DNA from: Streptomyces parvulus | GTDB lineage: Bacteria; Actinomycetota; Actinomycetes; Streptomycetales; Streptomycetaceae | Length of the DNA: 64,000 bases | NCBI RefSeq assembly: GCF_014648855.1 | Contig: NZ_BMRX01000005.1 | Coordinates: forward strand, 372,001-436,000 | Reading direction: 5' to 3' | In this document: positions 31,276 to 39,529 of the stretch, one piece after another | Numbering within the stretch: position 1 is the stretch's first letter | Layout of the letters: each line of letters starts with the position of its first letter | Position numbers and translations under genes: made by a program | The notes under the pieces: generated by a model | The model's input: only the letters and a program-made list of their open reading frames with translations | Told to the model about the DNA's origin: nothing | Database searches by the model: none

Positions 31276-32366
31276 CAGAGGGTGGTCTCCGGGGACAGGG
31301 GCGTGGACGGGGAGGTGTCGCCCCGTTCGGCGACGACGGTGGTGCCTGCGGCCCCGGCGAGGGGGGTGGCCGCCCCGTTGACGCCCGCGCCGCCCTCACC
31401 CGGGTCGGAGCCGGTGGTGGCGCCGCCGGTGGGCTCGGTCGGGTCGACCGTGGTGGGGTCGCCGCCGCCGGCCGGGGCGGACGGGCCGGTGGTGGAGGGC
31501 GGCGGCGCCTGCGAGGAACCCGTGGGGCCCGGCGCGGTCGATCCGGTTCCGGCGGGCTTCTCGTCGGTGCCGGTCTCGCCGGCGCCGGGGCCGGTGCTCG
31601 TGCCGGTCCGCGGGGTGTCGCCGGAGGTGGTGCCGGGCGCGGGGGCTCCGGCGCCCGGCGTACCGGTCGAGCCGGCGGCGCTGGGCCCGGCCTCCGGGGT
31701 GCCGGTGGCGGCGGGCGGCCCGGACCGCGAGGGCAACGGGGTGGTGTCGACCTGCCCGGCGGGTGCGCCCTCCTCCTGGCCCGGAACGGGCATCCAGGGG
31801 GCGTCGGAGTTGCCGGACATCAGGGTGGAGACGATGACGACGGCGTACACGGCGCAGGCGATGCCGACGAGTATGCCGAGGCGGCGGTAGAGGCGGCTGC
31901 GGCGGCCGGAGGCGTCGACGAAGACCGGTCCCTCGGAGGGCTCGTGACGGCTCTTGCGGTGTCCGCCGTCGGTGCGGTGGAGCACGCCGTCGCCGAGCTG
32001 GACGGCGTCGAGCTGGACCGTCACCTCGTGCGGGTCGTGGGTGTGCGCGGCGTCCGGGGCCTCGGCCTTCGCCTCCTCCTCCGGGGTCTCCTGCCAGGGG
32101 TCGCGCAGGAGCGGCACAGGAGGGGCGGGGACGGCCGCGGCGGCCGGACCCGGAGGGCCCGGCGGAGCGGCGGCGTCGGGCTTGCCCCAGGTGATGCGCG
32201 GCGGCCGGCCGAAGGGGTCGGAGCCCGGGTGCTCCCGGGCTATTCGGGAACCGAGTATCTCCGTCTCGCCGTTGCCGCCCGCGGCACCCGGGCGGCGCGG
32301 GCCGCGGTCGCCGGGGCCGCTGCCGAACCAGCCGGACCCGGGCCCGCCGGAGGACGGCGCGCTCAT
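31275..32366 (-). CDS. Single-pass membrane protein, first gene of the mat operon
   Basis: The 363-residue product begins MSAPSSGGPGSGWFGSGPGD. A Pro/Ala-rich cytoplasmic region (1-165) with an EVTVQLDAVQLGDGVLH segment precedes one membrane helix (LGILVGIACAVYAVVIVSTL). About 175 outside residues follow, of Gly, Thr, Pro and Ser with no clear fold, ending TTL. It is translationally coupled to the MatB-like gene (TGATG) and is probably an accessory or scaffold of the polymer-export complex. No family is recognised. AGGAG lies eight bases before the ATG. The 301 bp upstream (32367-32667) hold the operon promoter; I see no gene in them. Confidence 0.78.
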   Translation of the reverse strand: MSAPSSGGPGSGWFGSGPGDRGPRRPGAAGGNGETEILGSRIAREHPGSDPFGRPPRITWGKPDAAAPPGPPGPAAAAVPAPPVPLLRDPWQETPEEEAKAEAPDAAHTHDPHEVTVQLDAVQLGDGVLHRTDGGHRKSRHEPSEGPVFVDASGRRSRLYRRLGILVGIACAVYAVVIVSTLMSGNSDAPWMPVPGQEEGAPAGQVDTTPLPSRSGPPAATGTPEAGPSAAGSTGTPGAGAPAPGTTSGDTPRTGTSTGPGAGETGTDEKPAGTGSTAPGPTGSSQAPPPSTTGPSAPAGGGDPTTVDPTEPTGGATTGSDPGEGGAGVNGAATPLAGAAGTTVVAERGDTSPSTPLSPETTL

Positions 32367-32667
32367 CGCGGGCTCTCCTGCGGGCGGGAAGGAGCGGGTC
32401 GGCCGGGACACCTCGGTGGGGTCAGCATCCGGTCTTGCCTCCGAGAGATCACGAACCCCGGACTCGACCTCGGGCCACTCCGGTTGGGCGTCTTTTTGCC
32501 AGTTCTTCACGCGCGCGCACTTCCCCCCACGGGACACTTCCGGGTGCGCATACGACTCCGAGCACCCGTCGGCCGAACCGGCCCCCACCAGGTTCGAGCG
32601 CCCCCTGTATCACACCGTGCTCAGGCAGAGAATGTAGCGCACGCGGAGGATCCGTGGTTGCCGCGTG

Positions 32668-33639
32668 TCAATTGTGGACGGACATCACAGCGCTGTCGGT
32701 GGCCGGAATCCATCCCCCGACGGGTGCCCGGAGCCAGTCGTTCTCAGCCGCGACCTGCGCCGCCGCCCGGCGCAGGGCGTTCAGCGCGGGGCGCACCAGT
32801 CCCTTCCTCCAGACCAGTGAGACCGGAGACAGCGGCACCGGATCGACGAGCGGCCGCACGACGGTCGACTCCATGGCCGGAAAGCTCACCACGGCCAGGA
32901 TCGGATGCCGCGTCCGGTCCATGATCCGTCGGAACTCCTCGACGCCGACCGCCAGCGGAAGGGGTGGCGCCACCTCGATGCCCCGTCCCTCGAACAGGCG
33001 GTGCGCGAGGTCCGTCCACTCCGGCGTGCGCGGGTTCCCGGCCCCGGCGTACACCCGCTCCCCGGCGAGCGCGGAGAGCGGCACCTCGGGGAGCCGGGCC
33101 AGCGGGTGGTCCTCGGGCAGCACGACCGCCATCGGCTCGTACCGGACGGGCTGGTGGGCGAGCCCGGCGCGCAGGGCCGGGGGCAGGCCCGCGAAGCGGC
33201 CGAAGGACGCGTCGATGCGGCCGGCGGCCATCTCGGCGGCGGCGTGGGCCAGTCCGCTCTCGTAGCGCGCCATCAGCTCCTCGCCGGGGGCGAGTTCGCG
33301 GGCCCGTTCCAGCACCAGGCGGCCGGTGACCAGCCCCGGGGAGTTGAGGTCGACCAGCAGCGGGCGGGCCTGCCCCAGGGCGGCGAGGAGCTGGTCCTGG
33401 GCGTCGAGGACGCGCCGGGCGTACGGCAGCAGCCGCTCGCCGTCGGCCGTCAGCGTCACCTGCCGGGTCGTCCGCACGAACAGCTCGGCGCCCAGCTCCC
33501 GTTCCAGGCGCCGTACGTCCCGGCTGAGCGCCTGCTGGGCGACGTACAGCCGGGCGGCGGCGCGGGTGAAGTGCAGGTCCTCGGCGACGGCGACGAAGGC
33601 GCGCAGGAGGCGGGGGTCGAGGTGGGCGGGTGCGGGCAT
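32668..33639 (-). CDS. LysR-type transcriptional regulator
   Basis: The 323-residue product has the LysR helix-turn-helix (LLRAFVAVAEDLHFTRAAAR, then LYVAQQALSRDVRRLERELG) and a substrate-binding domain of two lobes (about 95-300). It is divergent from an MFS exporter gene with 83 bp between, the usual arrangement for a LysR regulator and its target. The operator should be within 33640-33722; I see no perfect dyad there. The effector is not known. Confidence 0.9.
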   Translation of the reverse strand: MPAPAHLDPRLLRAFVAVAEDLHFTRAAARLYVAQQALSRDVRRLERELGAELFVRTTRQVTLTADGERLLPYARRVLDAQDQLLAALGQARPLLVDLNSPGLVTGRLVLERARELAPGEELMARYESGLAHAAAEMAAGRIDASFGRFAGLPPALRAGLAHQPVRYEPMAVVLPEDHPLARLPEVPLSALAGERVYAGAGNPRTPEWTDLAHRLFEGRGIEVAPPLPLAVGVEEFRRIMDRTRHPILAVVSFPAMESTVVRPLVDPVPLSPVSLVWRKGLVRPALNALRRAAAQVAAENDWLRAPVGGWIPATDSAVMSVHN

Positions 33640-33722
33640 CCGGGGAACCTACAACAGGAGTGCGTCAATGGCGACGGATTAGGTGTTGGACCGCCGGGCC
33701 GCCCCCGGGCGACGGTGTCCAC

Positions 33723-35027
33723 ATGCCGCAACCCACCTTCGCACGTCCCGCTCCGCGGTCCGCCCCGGCCCCGCGGGGCACCCTCCTCGCCGTCACCGCC
33801 GACTCCCTGGTCGCCGCCGACCTCCGCCCGCGCGGCGGCCGCCCGCCCGGCCCGTACCGCCGGCTGCTGGCCACGCCCGACGCCCGCGCCTTCACCGTCG
33901 GGAACCTGATGGCGCGGCTGCCGATGGGCATGTTCAGTGTCAGCGCGGTCGTGATGATCGCCGGCACCCGTGGCTCGTACGCCCTGGCGGGTGCCGTCAC
34001 CGCGACGGGGCTGGCGGCCACCGCCGTCGTCGCCCCGTGGACCGCCCGGCTCGTGGACCGGCACGGTCAGGCCCGGGTCGCCGTGCCCGCCACCCTGGTC
34101 GCCGCCCTCGGCTCGCTGGCCCTGCTGCTGTGCGTGCGGTACGGCGCACCGGCCTGGACCCTGTTCGCCGCGTACGCCGCGACCGCGACGACCCCCAACA
34201 CCGGCGGCATGGCGCGGGCCCGCTGGAACCACCTGCTGAAGGGCGACGCCGACGCGCTGCACACCGCGAACTCCTTCGAGCAGGCGGCGGACGAGCTGTG
34301 CTTCATGCTCGGTCCGGTCCTCGCGGCCTTCCTGTGCACGGCGGTGTTCCCGCAGGCCGGCACGCTCGTCGGCGTGGTGCTGCTGGTGACCGGCATGCTG
34401 CTGTTCACCGCCCAGCGCTCGACCGAGCCCCCGGCCCGGCCCCGCCCCGCGGCGAGCGCGCCGTTGCGTGCCCCGGGCATGCCGCCGCTGCTGGCGGGGT
34501 GCCTGGCCATGGGCGGGATCTTCGGTGCCATGGAGGTCGTCACCATCGCCTTCGCGGACGCGCAGGGGCACCGCGCGGCGGCCGGGGTGGTCCTCGCGCT
34601 CCAGGCGGCCGGCTCCTGCGCGGCCGGTCTGCTGTACGGCGCCGTGCGGCCGGCCGGATCCGCCGCCGCCCGGCTGCCGTGGTGCGTGGCGGTGATGGCG
34701 GCCCTGCTGACGCTGCCGCTGCTCGCGGCGGCCCTCACCGGCTCCCTGCCGCTGCTGGCGCTCGCCCTGCTGGTCGCCGGGATGGCGACCGCACCGACGA
34801 TGGTCACCACCATGACGCTGGTCCAGCGGCGCACCCCCGAGGGGCGTCTGAACGAGGGGATGACCCTCGCCGTGACGGGTCTGCTCGGCGGCATGGCCTG
34901 CGGCAGCGCCGCGGGCGGCTGGGCGGTGGAGCACGCCTCGGTGGCGGCCGCCTACGGCATCCCGGTGACGGCGGCGGCGGTGGCCCTGCTGCTCGCCCTG
35001 CCGCCGGCCCGGCGGGCGGCGTCCTGA
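33723..35027 (+). CDS. MFS transporter
   Basis: The 434-residue product has twelve predicted membrane helices, beginning after a 45-residue Pro/Arg-rich N terminus (FTVGNLMARLPMGMFSVSAV). Features include TARLVDRHGQARVAVPATLV, the MFS loop motif, and FEQAADELCFMLGPVLAAF. It resembles drug or metabolite exporters of the EmrD/Bcr kind but the substrate cannot be told. It is divergent from a LysR gene, which probably controls it. The ATG at 33723 lacks a clear ribosome site; the open frame extends 93 bases upstream across the LysR promoter and start, which is unlikely to be coding. Confidence 0.88.
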   Translation: MPQPTFARPAPRSAPAPRGTLLAVTADSLVAADLRPRGGRPPGPYRRLLATPDARAFTVGNLMARLPMGMFSVSAVVMIAGTRGSYALAGAVTATGLAATAVVAPWTARLVDRHGQARVAVPATLVAALGSLALLLCVRYGAPAWTLFAAYAATATTPNTGGMARARWNHLLKGDADALHTANSFEQAADELCFMLGPVLAAFLCTAVFPQAGTLVGVVLLVTGMLLFTAQRSTEPPARPRPAASAPLRAPGMPPLLAGCLAMGGIFGAMEVVTIAFADAQGHRAAAGVVLALQAAGSCAAGLLYGAVRPAGSAAARLPWCVAVMAALLTLPLLAAALTGSLPLLALALLVAGMATAPTMVTTMTLVQRRTPEGRLNEGMTLAVTGLLGGMACGSAAGGWAVEHASVAAAYGIPVTAAAVALLLALPPARRAAS

Positions 35028-35043
35028 TGGGAGGGGACACGAC

Positions 35044-35084
35044 GAGGGGGCAGGCGCTCGCCGTCAGCGAGTACCTGCCCCCTC
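35044..35084. terminator. Hairpin between the MFS gene and ssrA
   Basis: GAGGGGGCAGG (35044-35054) pairs with CCTGCCCCCTC (35074-35084), with an inner CTCGC/GCGAG stem. It is 17 bp after the MFS stop and 8 bp beyond the tmRNA 3' end, so it serves both convergent transcripts. Confidence 0.75.
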
Positions 35085-35091
35085 GGGGACG

Positions 35092-35487
35092 TGGAGATGG
35101 CGGGAATCGAACCCGCGTCCAACGGTGCGGAATCAGGGCTTCTCCGTGTGCAGTCCGCTTCGATTTTCTCAGCCCCGGAGATCACGCGGACAAGTCTCCG
35201 ACGGGCTCAGTCACTGTTTGGTTTCCCTCTTCACCCCGTGACCGGGATCAAGGTTTAGTCCCCTAGCTGATGCCAGGATCCGGGTCGGGAACAGCCCCGG
35301 GCTGACACTCCCGTAGTAGGAGGCTCGCTCTGCTACCTGAGATCAGGCAGCGAGGGCGAAGGCCTGCTGGGAGGAATCGCGCTTGGTGTTGGCGATTATT
35401 TTTTCGGCCTGTGGTTTACGAGATCATGGCCGCTTCCTCGACACGCTTCCCCTGCTTCGACAGCCGCTGTCGAAACCGATCATCCCC
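35092..35487 (-). ncRNA. ssrA: Transfer-messenger RNA (tmRNA)
   Basis: The 5' end GGGGATG (at 35487) pairs with the 3' CATCTCC, giving a tRNA-like acceptor with discriminator A at 35092; the CCA is not encoded. The T arm is GCGGGTTCGATTCCCGC. The resume codon GCC is at 35393-35391 and the tag ORF (35343-35393) encodes ANTKRDSSQQAFALAA before TGA, the known Streptomyces tag. Pseudoknot segments lie between the tag and the 3' domain. It rescues stalled ribosomes together with SmpB, encoded just upstream. Confidence 0.95.
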
Positions 35488-35591
35488 ATGTTGATTTTTC
35501 AATCCCTCCGGAGAGGGGGCCGCACCCGCTGTGAGGTGCGGATGCCATCGTACGTGACCAACGCACGAGGGTGCCAGCCTATTCCCGGCGG

Positions 35592-36071
35592 TCAGGCCCG
35601 CTGCTTGCGGCGGATCGCCGACATGGTGCGCTCCGCCTCGCGCCGGTCCTGCTTCTCCCGGAGCGTCTGGCGCTTGTCGTACTCCTTCTTGCCCCGCGCC
35701 AGCGCGATCTCGACCTTGGCCCGGCCGTCCTTGAAGTAGAGGGCCAGCGGCACGATGGTGTGCCCGGTCTCCTGGGACTTCGACTCCAGCTTGTCGATCT
35801 CCACGCGGTGCAGCAGCAGCTTGCGCTTGCGCCGGGCGCTGTGGTTGGTCCACGTGCCCTGGCTGTACTCCGGCACGTGCACGTTGTGCAGCCAGGCCTC
35901 GTGTCCGTCCAGCTGCACGAAGCCGTCCGCCAGCGAGGCCCGCCCCTGGCGCAGCGACTTCACCTCGGTCCCGGACAGGACGAGGCCCGCCTCGTAGGTG
36001 TCGAGGATCTGGTAGTCGTGCCGCGCCTTCTTGTTCTGCGCGATCAGCTTGCGCCCTTTTTCCTTAGCCAT
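35592..36071 (-). CDS. smpB: SsrA-binding protein SmpB
   Basis: The 159-residue protein has the oligonucleotide-binding barrel of SmpB ([40 protein letters not shown], then [12 protein letters not shown]) and the basic C-terminal tail ([20 protein letters not shown]) that enters the decoding centre. It binds tmRNA and delivers it to stalled ribosomes. The gene lies directly upstream of ssrA on the same strand with 104 bp between, the common arrangement. Confidence 0.97.
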   Translation of the reverse strand: MAKEKGRKLIAQNKKARHDYQILDTYEAGLVLSGTEVKSLRQGRASLADGFVQLDGHEAWLHNVHVPEYSQGTWTNHSARRKRKLLLHRVEIDKLESKSQETGHTIVPLALYFKDGRAKVEIALARGKKEYDKRQTLREKQDRREAERTMSAIRRKQRA

Positions 36072-36116
36072 AGTGCAACCATTTTGGCACTACACAGGGG
36101 GCGTACGGAAAGCCGA

Positions 36117-37295
36117 TTACGCGGTCGGCCCCAGTCCGCTCAGCACCGTCCGCGCCCGTTCCAGGGCGGCCGGCTTCGCCGGGTCGACCTCCAGGTCGGG
36201 TGTGATGCCCCTGCCGTCGACGCCGCGGCCGGCCGGGGTGCGGTAGTGCCCCACGGTCAGCTCGGCCACCGAGCCGCCGGGGAGCCGGCTCGGCATCTGC
36301 ACCGAGCCCTTGCCGAAGGTGCGGGAGCCGATGACCACCGCCCGGCCGCGGTCCTGGAGGGCCCCGGTGAGCAGTTCGGCCGCGCTCATCGTGCCGCCGT
36401 CGACGAGCGCGACCAGGGGTCTGGTGGTCTCGCCGCCGGACTCGGCGTGCAGGGCCCGCTGGTCGCCGTCGACGTCGTACGTGGCGACCAGGCCGCCGTC
36501 GAGGAAGGCGGAGGCCGCGGTGACCGCCTCGGAGACCAGGCCGCCGGAGTTGCCGCGCAGGTCGAGGACGACCCCCGTGCCGGACGGCAGCCGCCGCACG
36601 GCGTCCCGGACCTGTGCGCCGACGCCCTTGCTGAAGGAGAGGACCCTGATCACGGTGTCGCCGGTGGCGAGGGTGCGGACCGTCACGGGGTCCGTGGAGA
36701 GGCTGGCCCGGCGCACGGTCTCGCTCCACGCGCGCGTGCCGCGCTCCAGGCCCAGCCGGACGGAGGTGCCCGCGGGCTCCTCCTCGGCGTCGCCGCGCAG
36801 TATGGCGACGACCTCGGTGACGGGACGCCCGTCGACCCGCTCGCCGTCGACGCTGCGCAGCCGGTCGCCCTCGCGGATCCCGGCGTCGGCCGCGGGCGAG
36901 CCGGTCCGCACGCCGGTCACCTCGATGCGGCCGTCGCTCTCGCGCCGCGCGGAGAGCCCGACGCCGGTGTACCGGCCGTCCAGGGCCTCCTCCAACTCCT
37001 CGTACTCGCCGTGGGAGTAGACGGCGCCCCAGCGGTCCCCGCTGCGGCTGACCGCGCGTTCGGCGGCCTCCTCCGGGGACTTGCCGTCGGCCAGCGCCTC
37101 GGCGGCCGCCCTGGCGACCTCGTCGTGCCGCCCTGCGGGCGCCGCCGGACGTGCCGCGTCCGGTTCGGGCTCCGGGCCGGTTCCGGGCAGCGACCCGGTG
37201 ACCCCGCCCGCGACGAGCACACTGGCGAACACCAAGGCCAGAGCGGCCCCGTGGCGTACGCGGCGGGGCTGACAGAACAGGTCACGACCTGACAT
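36117..37295 (-). CDS. S41-family C-terminal processing peptidase
   Basis: The 392-residue protein has an N-terminal signal or anchor (GAALALVFASVLVAGGVTG), a PDZ domain (about 110-200: GRYTGVGLSARRESDGRIEV, then GIREGDRLRSVDGERV) and the S41 core with the Ser-Lys dyad: Ser about 303 in GGTMSAAELL and Lys about 328 in TFGKGSVQ, 25 residues apart as usual. It cuts C termini of exported proteins outside the membrane. The ATG at 37295 has no Shine-Dalgarno; a TAGACT hexamer seven bases before it suggests a leaderless transcript. It sits between smpB and ftsX in the conserved actinobacterial order (SCO2967). Confidence 0.9.
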   Translation of the reverse strand: MSGRDLFCQPRRVRHGAALALVFASVLVAGGVTGSLPGTGPEPEPDAARPAAPAGRHDEVARAAAEALADGKSPEEAAERAVSRSGDRWGAVYSHGEYEELEEALDGRYTGVGLSARRESDGRIEVTGVRTGSPAADAGIREGDRLRSVDGERVDGRPVTEVVAILRGDAEEEPAGTSVRLGLERGTRAWSETVRRASLSTDPVTVRTLATGDTVIRVLSFSKGVGAQVRDAVRRLPSGTGVVLDLRGNSGGLVSEAVTAASAFLDGGLVATYDVDGDQRALHAESGGETTRPLVALVDGGTMSAAELLTGALQDRGRAVVIGSRTFGKGSVQMPSRLPGGSVAELTVGHYRTPAGRGVDGRGITPDLEVDPAKPAALERARTVLSGLGPTA

Positions 37296-37318
37296 GCCGG
37301 TGAGTCTAGGACAACGCG

Positions 37319-37354
37319 AGAGGGCCGAACGGTCGCTTGACCGTTCGGCCCTCT
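37319..37354 (-). terminator. Hairpin terminator of the ftsEX operon
   Basis: AGAGGGCCGAACGGTC (37319-37334) pairs perfectly with 37339-37354 around GCTT, 9 bp after the ftsX stop. It isolates ftsEX from the protease gene. Confidence 0.8.
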
Positions 37355-37363
37355 TGGTATGTG

Positions 37364-38281
37364 TCACACCTTCAGGTACTTGCGCAACGCGAAGAACGCG
37401 GCCAAGGCCGGCATCAGCAGGCTGGTCGCCAGGATCAGCGGCAGCTTCGTCAACACGGCGTCCCAGCCGATGAAGTTGATCAGGTTCAGCTTCTCCGACA
37501 GGGCGAGTCCGTGGTCGATGATGAAGTACCTGGCGACCACCAGGAAGCCGCAGGCGACACCACCGCCGATGAGTCCGGCGACCGCCGCCTCCATGATGAA
37601 CGGCGCCTGGATGTAGAACCCGGAGGCCCCGACGAGGCGCATGATGCCCGTCTCCCGCCGCCGGCTGAACGCCGAGACGCGCACCGTGTTGACGATCAGC
37701 ATGAGGGCGACGACCAGCATCAGCGCCATCACCGCGCGGGCGGCCCAGTTCATGCCGTTGAGGAGGCCGAAGAGGTTGTCCAGGATGCCCTTCTGGTCCT
37801 GCACGGACTGCACGCCCTCCCGGCCGTCGAAGGCGGTGGCGATGACCTGGTACTTCTCCGGGTCCTTGAGCTTGATCCGGTACGACTCCTGCATCTGGTC
37901 GGGCGTCAGGGAGCTGGCCAGCGGGGAGTCGCCGAACTGCTCCTTGTAGTGCTTGTACGCCTCGTCCTGCGACTCGTACGTGACCTTGTCGACGACCGTC
38001 ATCTCGTCGAGGTCGGACATGATCTGCTTCTTCTGGTCCGCGGTCACCGCGCCCTTGGCGCAGTTGGGGTCGGACTCGGCGTCGCTCTTGTTGCAGAGGA
38101 AGACCGAGACGTTGACCTTGTCGTACCAGTAGCCCTTCATGGTGTTGACCTGGTCGCTCATCAGCAGCGAACCGCCGAACAGGGCCAGGGACAGGGCGAC
38201 GGAGACGATGACCGCGAACGTCATCGTCAGGTTGCGGCGAAGACCGACACCGATCTCCGAGAGCACGAACTGGGCGCGCAT
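37364..38281 (-). CDS. ftsX: Cell division protein FtsX
   Basis: The 305-residue protein has four membrane helices: one near residue 25 (TMTFAVIVSVALSLALFGGS) and three after residue 180, with a large extracellular domain (about 50-170) between. The C-terminal part contains FSRRRETGIMRLVGASGFYI, the FtsX/MacB-type permease motif. With FtsE it activates peptidoglycan hydrolases outside, during growth or septation. It is encoded 31 bp downstream of ftsE. Confidence 0.96.
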   Translation of the reverse strand: MRAQFVLSEIGVGLRRNLTMTFAVIVSVALSLALFGGSLLMSDQVNTMKGYWYDKVNVSVFLCNKSDAESDPNCAKGAVTADQKKQIMSDLDEMTVVDKVTYESQDEAYKHYKEQFGDSPLASSLTPDQMQESYRIKLKDPEKYQVIATAFDGREGVQSVQDQKGILDNLFGLLNGMNWAARAVMALMLVVALMLIVNTVRVSAFSRRRETGIMRLVGASGFYIQAPFIMEAAVAGLIGGGVACGFLVVARYFIIDHGLALSEKLNLINFIGWDAVLTKLPLILATSLLMPALAAFFALRKYLKV

Positions 38282-38312
38282 GGCGTCTCGTTAAGCCTTT
38301 CGTTCCTCGTCG

Positions 38313-39002
38313 TCAGTGCTGGTAGCCGTAGACGCCGCGTGCCTGGTCGCGGACGAGGCGGCCCTTCTCCAGCTCGATGACGCGCTTGCGCATCTGGTCC
38401 ACGATGTTCTGGTCGTGGGTGGCCATGATCACGGTGGTGCCCGTCCGGTTGATGCGGTCGAGCAGCTTCATGATGCCCACGGAGGTCTGCGGGTCGAGGT
38501 TGCCGGTGGGCTCGTCCGCGATCAGCAGCTTGGGCCGGTTGACGAAGGCCCGCGCGATCGCGACGCGCTGCTGCTCACCGCCGGACAGCTCGCCGGGCCT
38601 GCGGTCCTCCTTGCCGCCGAGACCGACGAGGTCGAGCACCTGGGGCACCGACTTGCGGATCTCGCCGCGGGACTTGCCGATGACCTCCTGGGCGAAGGCG
38701 ACGTTCTCGCCGACCGTCTTGTTCGGGAGCAGGCGGAAGTCCTGGAACACCGTCCCCAGCTGGCGCCGCATCTGCGGCACCTTCCAGTTGGACAGGCGGG
38801 CGAGGTCCTTGCCCAGGACGTGCACCTGGCCGTGGCTGCACCGCTCCTCGCGCAGGATCAGCCGCAGGAAGGTGGACTTTCCGGAGCCGGAGGATCCCAC
38901 GAGGAAGACGAACTCGCCCTTCTCGACCTCCAGGGAGACGTCCCTGAGGGCTGGGTGGCTCTGTTTGGGGTAGACCTTGGAGACGTTGTCGAATCGGATC
39001 AC
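38313..39002 (-). CDS. ftsE: Cell division ATP-binding protein FtsE
   Basis: The 229-residue ABC ATPase has Walker [16 protein letters not shown] loop, signature [15 protein letters not shown], Walker [13 protein letters not shown] and the H loop ATHDQNIVD. It begins [20 protein letters not shown]. FtsE drives FtsX from the cytoplasm. The start is GTG 39002 without a strong ribosome site. It is first of the two-gene ftsEX operon. Confidence 0.96.
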   Translation of the reverse strand: MIRFDNVSKVYPKQSHPALRDVSLEVEKGEFVFLVGSSGSGKSTFLRLILREERCSHGQVHVLGKDLARLSNWKVPQMRRQLGTVFQDFRLLPNKTVGENVAFAQEVIGKSRGEIRKSVPQVLDLVGLGGKEDRRPGELSGGEQQRVAIARAFVNRPKLLIADEPTGNLDPQTSVGIMKLLDRINRTGTTVIMATHDQNIVDQMRKRVIELEKGRLVRDQARGVYGYQH

Positions 39003-39216
39003 GGATGCACCACGGGTCGCCGGGGGTAGATGTGCGTGACCATACGCGAACCGGGGAGCGGCCCGCAGTCACCGGTCTGGGTTGCGTATCAGTTGCACGT
39101 TTTGTCCCCGCCGGGAGGACGCGCGGGGTCCCCCGGAACCTGGCACAGTGGAAGGGGAACGTTCGTGTCGGTGCGGGCGTTGTCCTGACGGAGCCGGCGG
39201 CAAGGAGGGCGAGCGC

Positions 39217-39408
39217 ATGACGTACGACCGGTTGGTGTGCGCGAACTGCGCGTCGCCCGTGAGTGAGGGCCGGTGCCCGGTGTGCCGGGCGAACCGCGAG
39301 CGGATGCAGCAGGAGAGCCCCCTGGCGGGGCTGAACCCGATGATGCTGATCGCCCTGCTGGCGGTGCTGGTGGCGGCCGTGGCGCTGCTGGCCCACCAGA
39401 CCGTCTGA
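39217..39408 (+). CDS. Small membrane protein with two CxxC pairs
   Basis: The 63-residue product has a zinc-ribbon-like N terminus, CANCASPVSEGRCPVCRANR (two Cys-x2-Cys pairs), a short polar link, and one membrane helix (PMMLIALLAVLVAAVALLAH). AAGGAGG seven bases before the ATG fixes the start. Similar one-helix zinc-ribbon proteins are conserved in Streptomyces near ftsE and have no known function. It is divergent from ftsE, with 214 bp between, and followed by a strong terminator. Confidence 0.85.
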   Translation: MTYDRLVCANCASPVSEGRCPVCRANRERMQQESPLAGLNPMMLIALLAVLVAAVALLAHQTV

Positions 39409-39448
39409 CGGGCGCGGAGGGGCCCGCGAGGGCCCTCGTGGACATGAC

Positions 39449-39485
39449 GGAGGGGCCCGGAGCGCGTAGCGCTCCGGGCCCCTCC
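39449..39485. terminator. 17-bp hairpin terminator
   Basis: GGAGGGGCCCGGAGCGC (39449-39465) pairs with 39469-39485 around GTA. It lies between the convergent small membrane protein gene (stop 39408) and the LAXTG protein gene (stop 39530). Confidence 0.82.
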
Positions 39486-39529
39486 TGTGCGGCTGTGCGC
39501 CTGCGCCCTGTGTAGCCGGACGGCTACGG

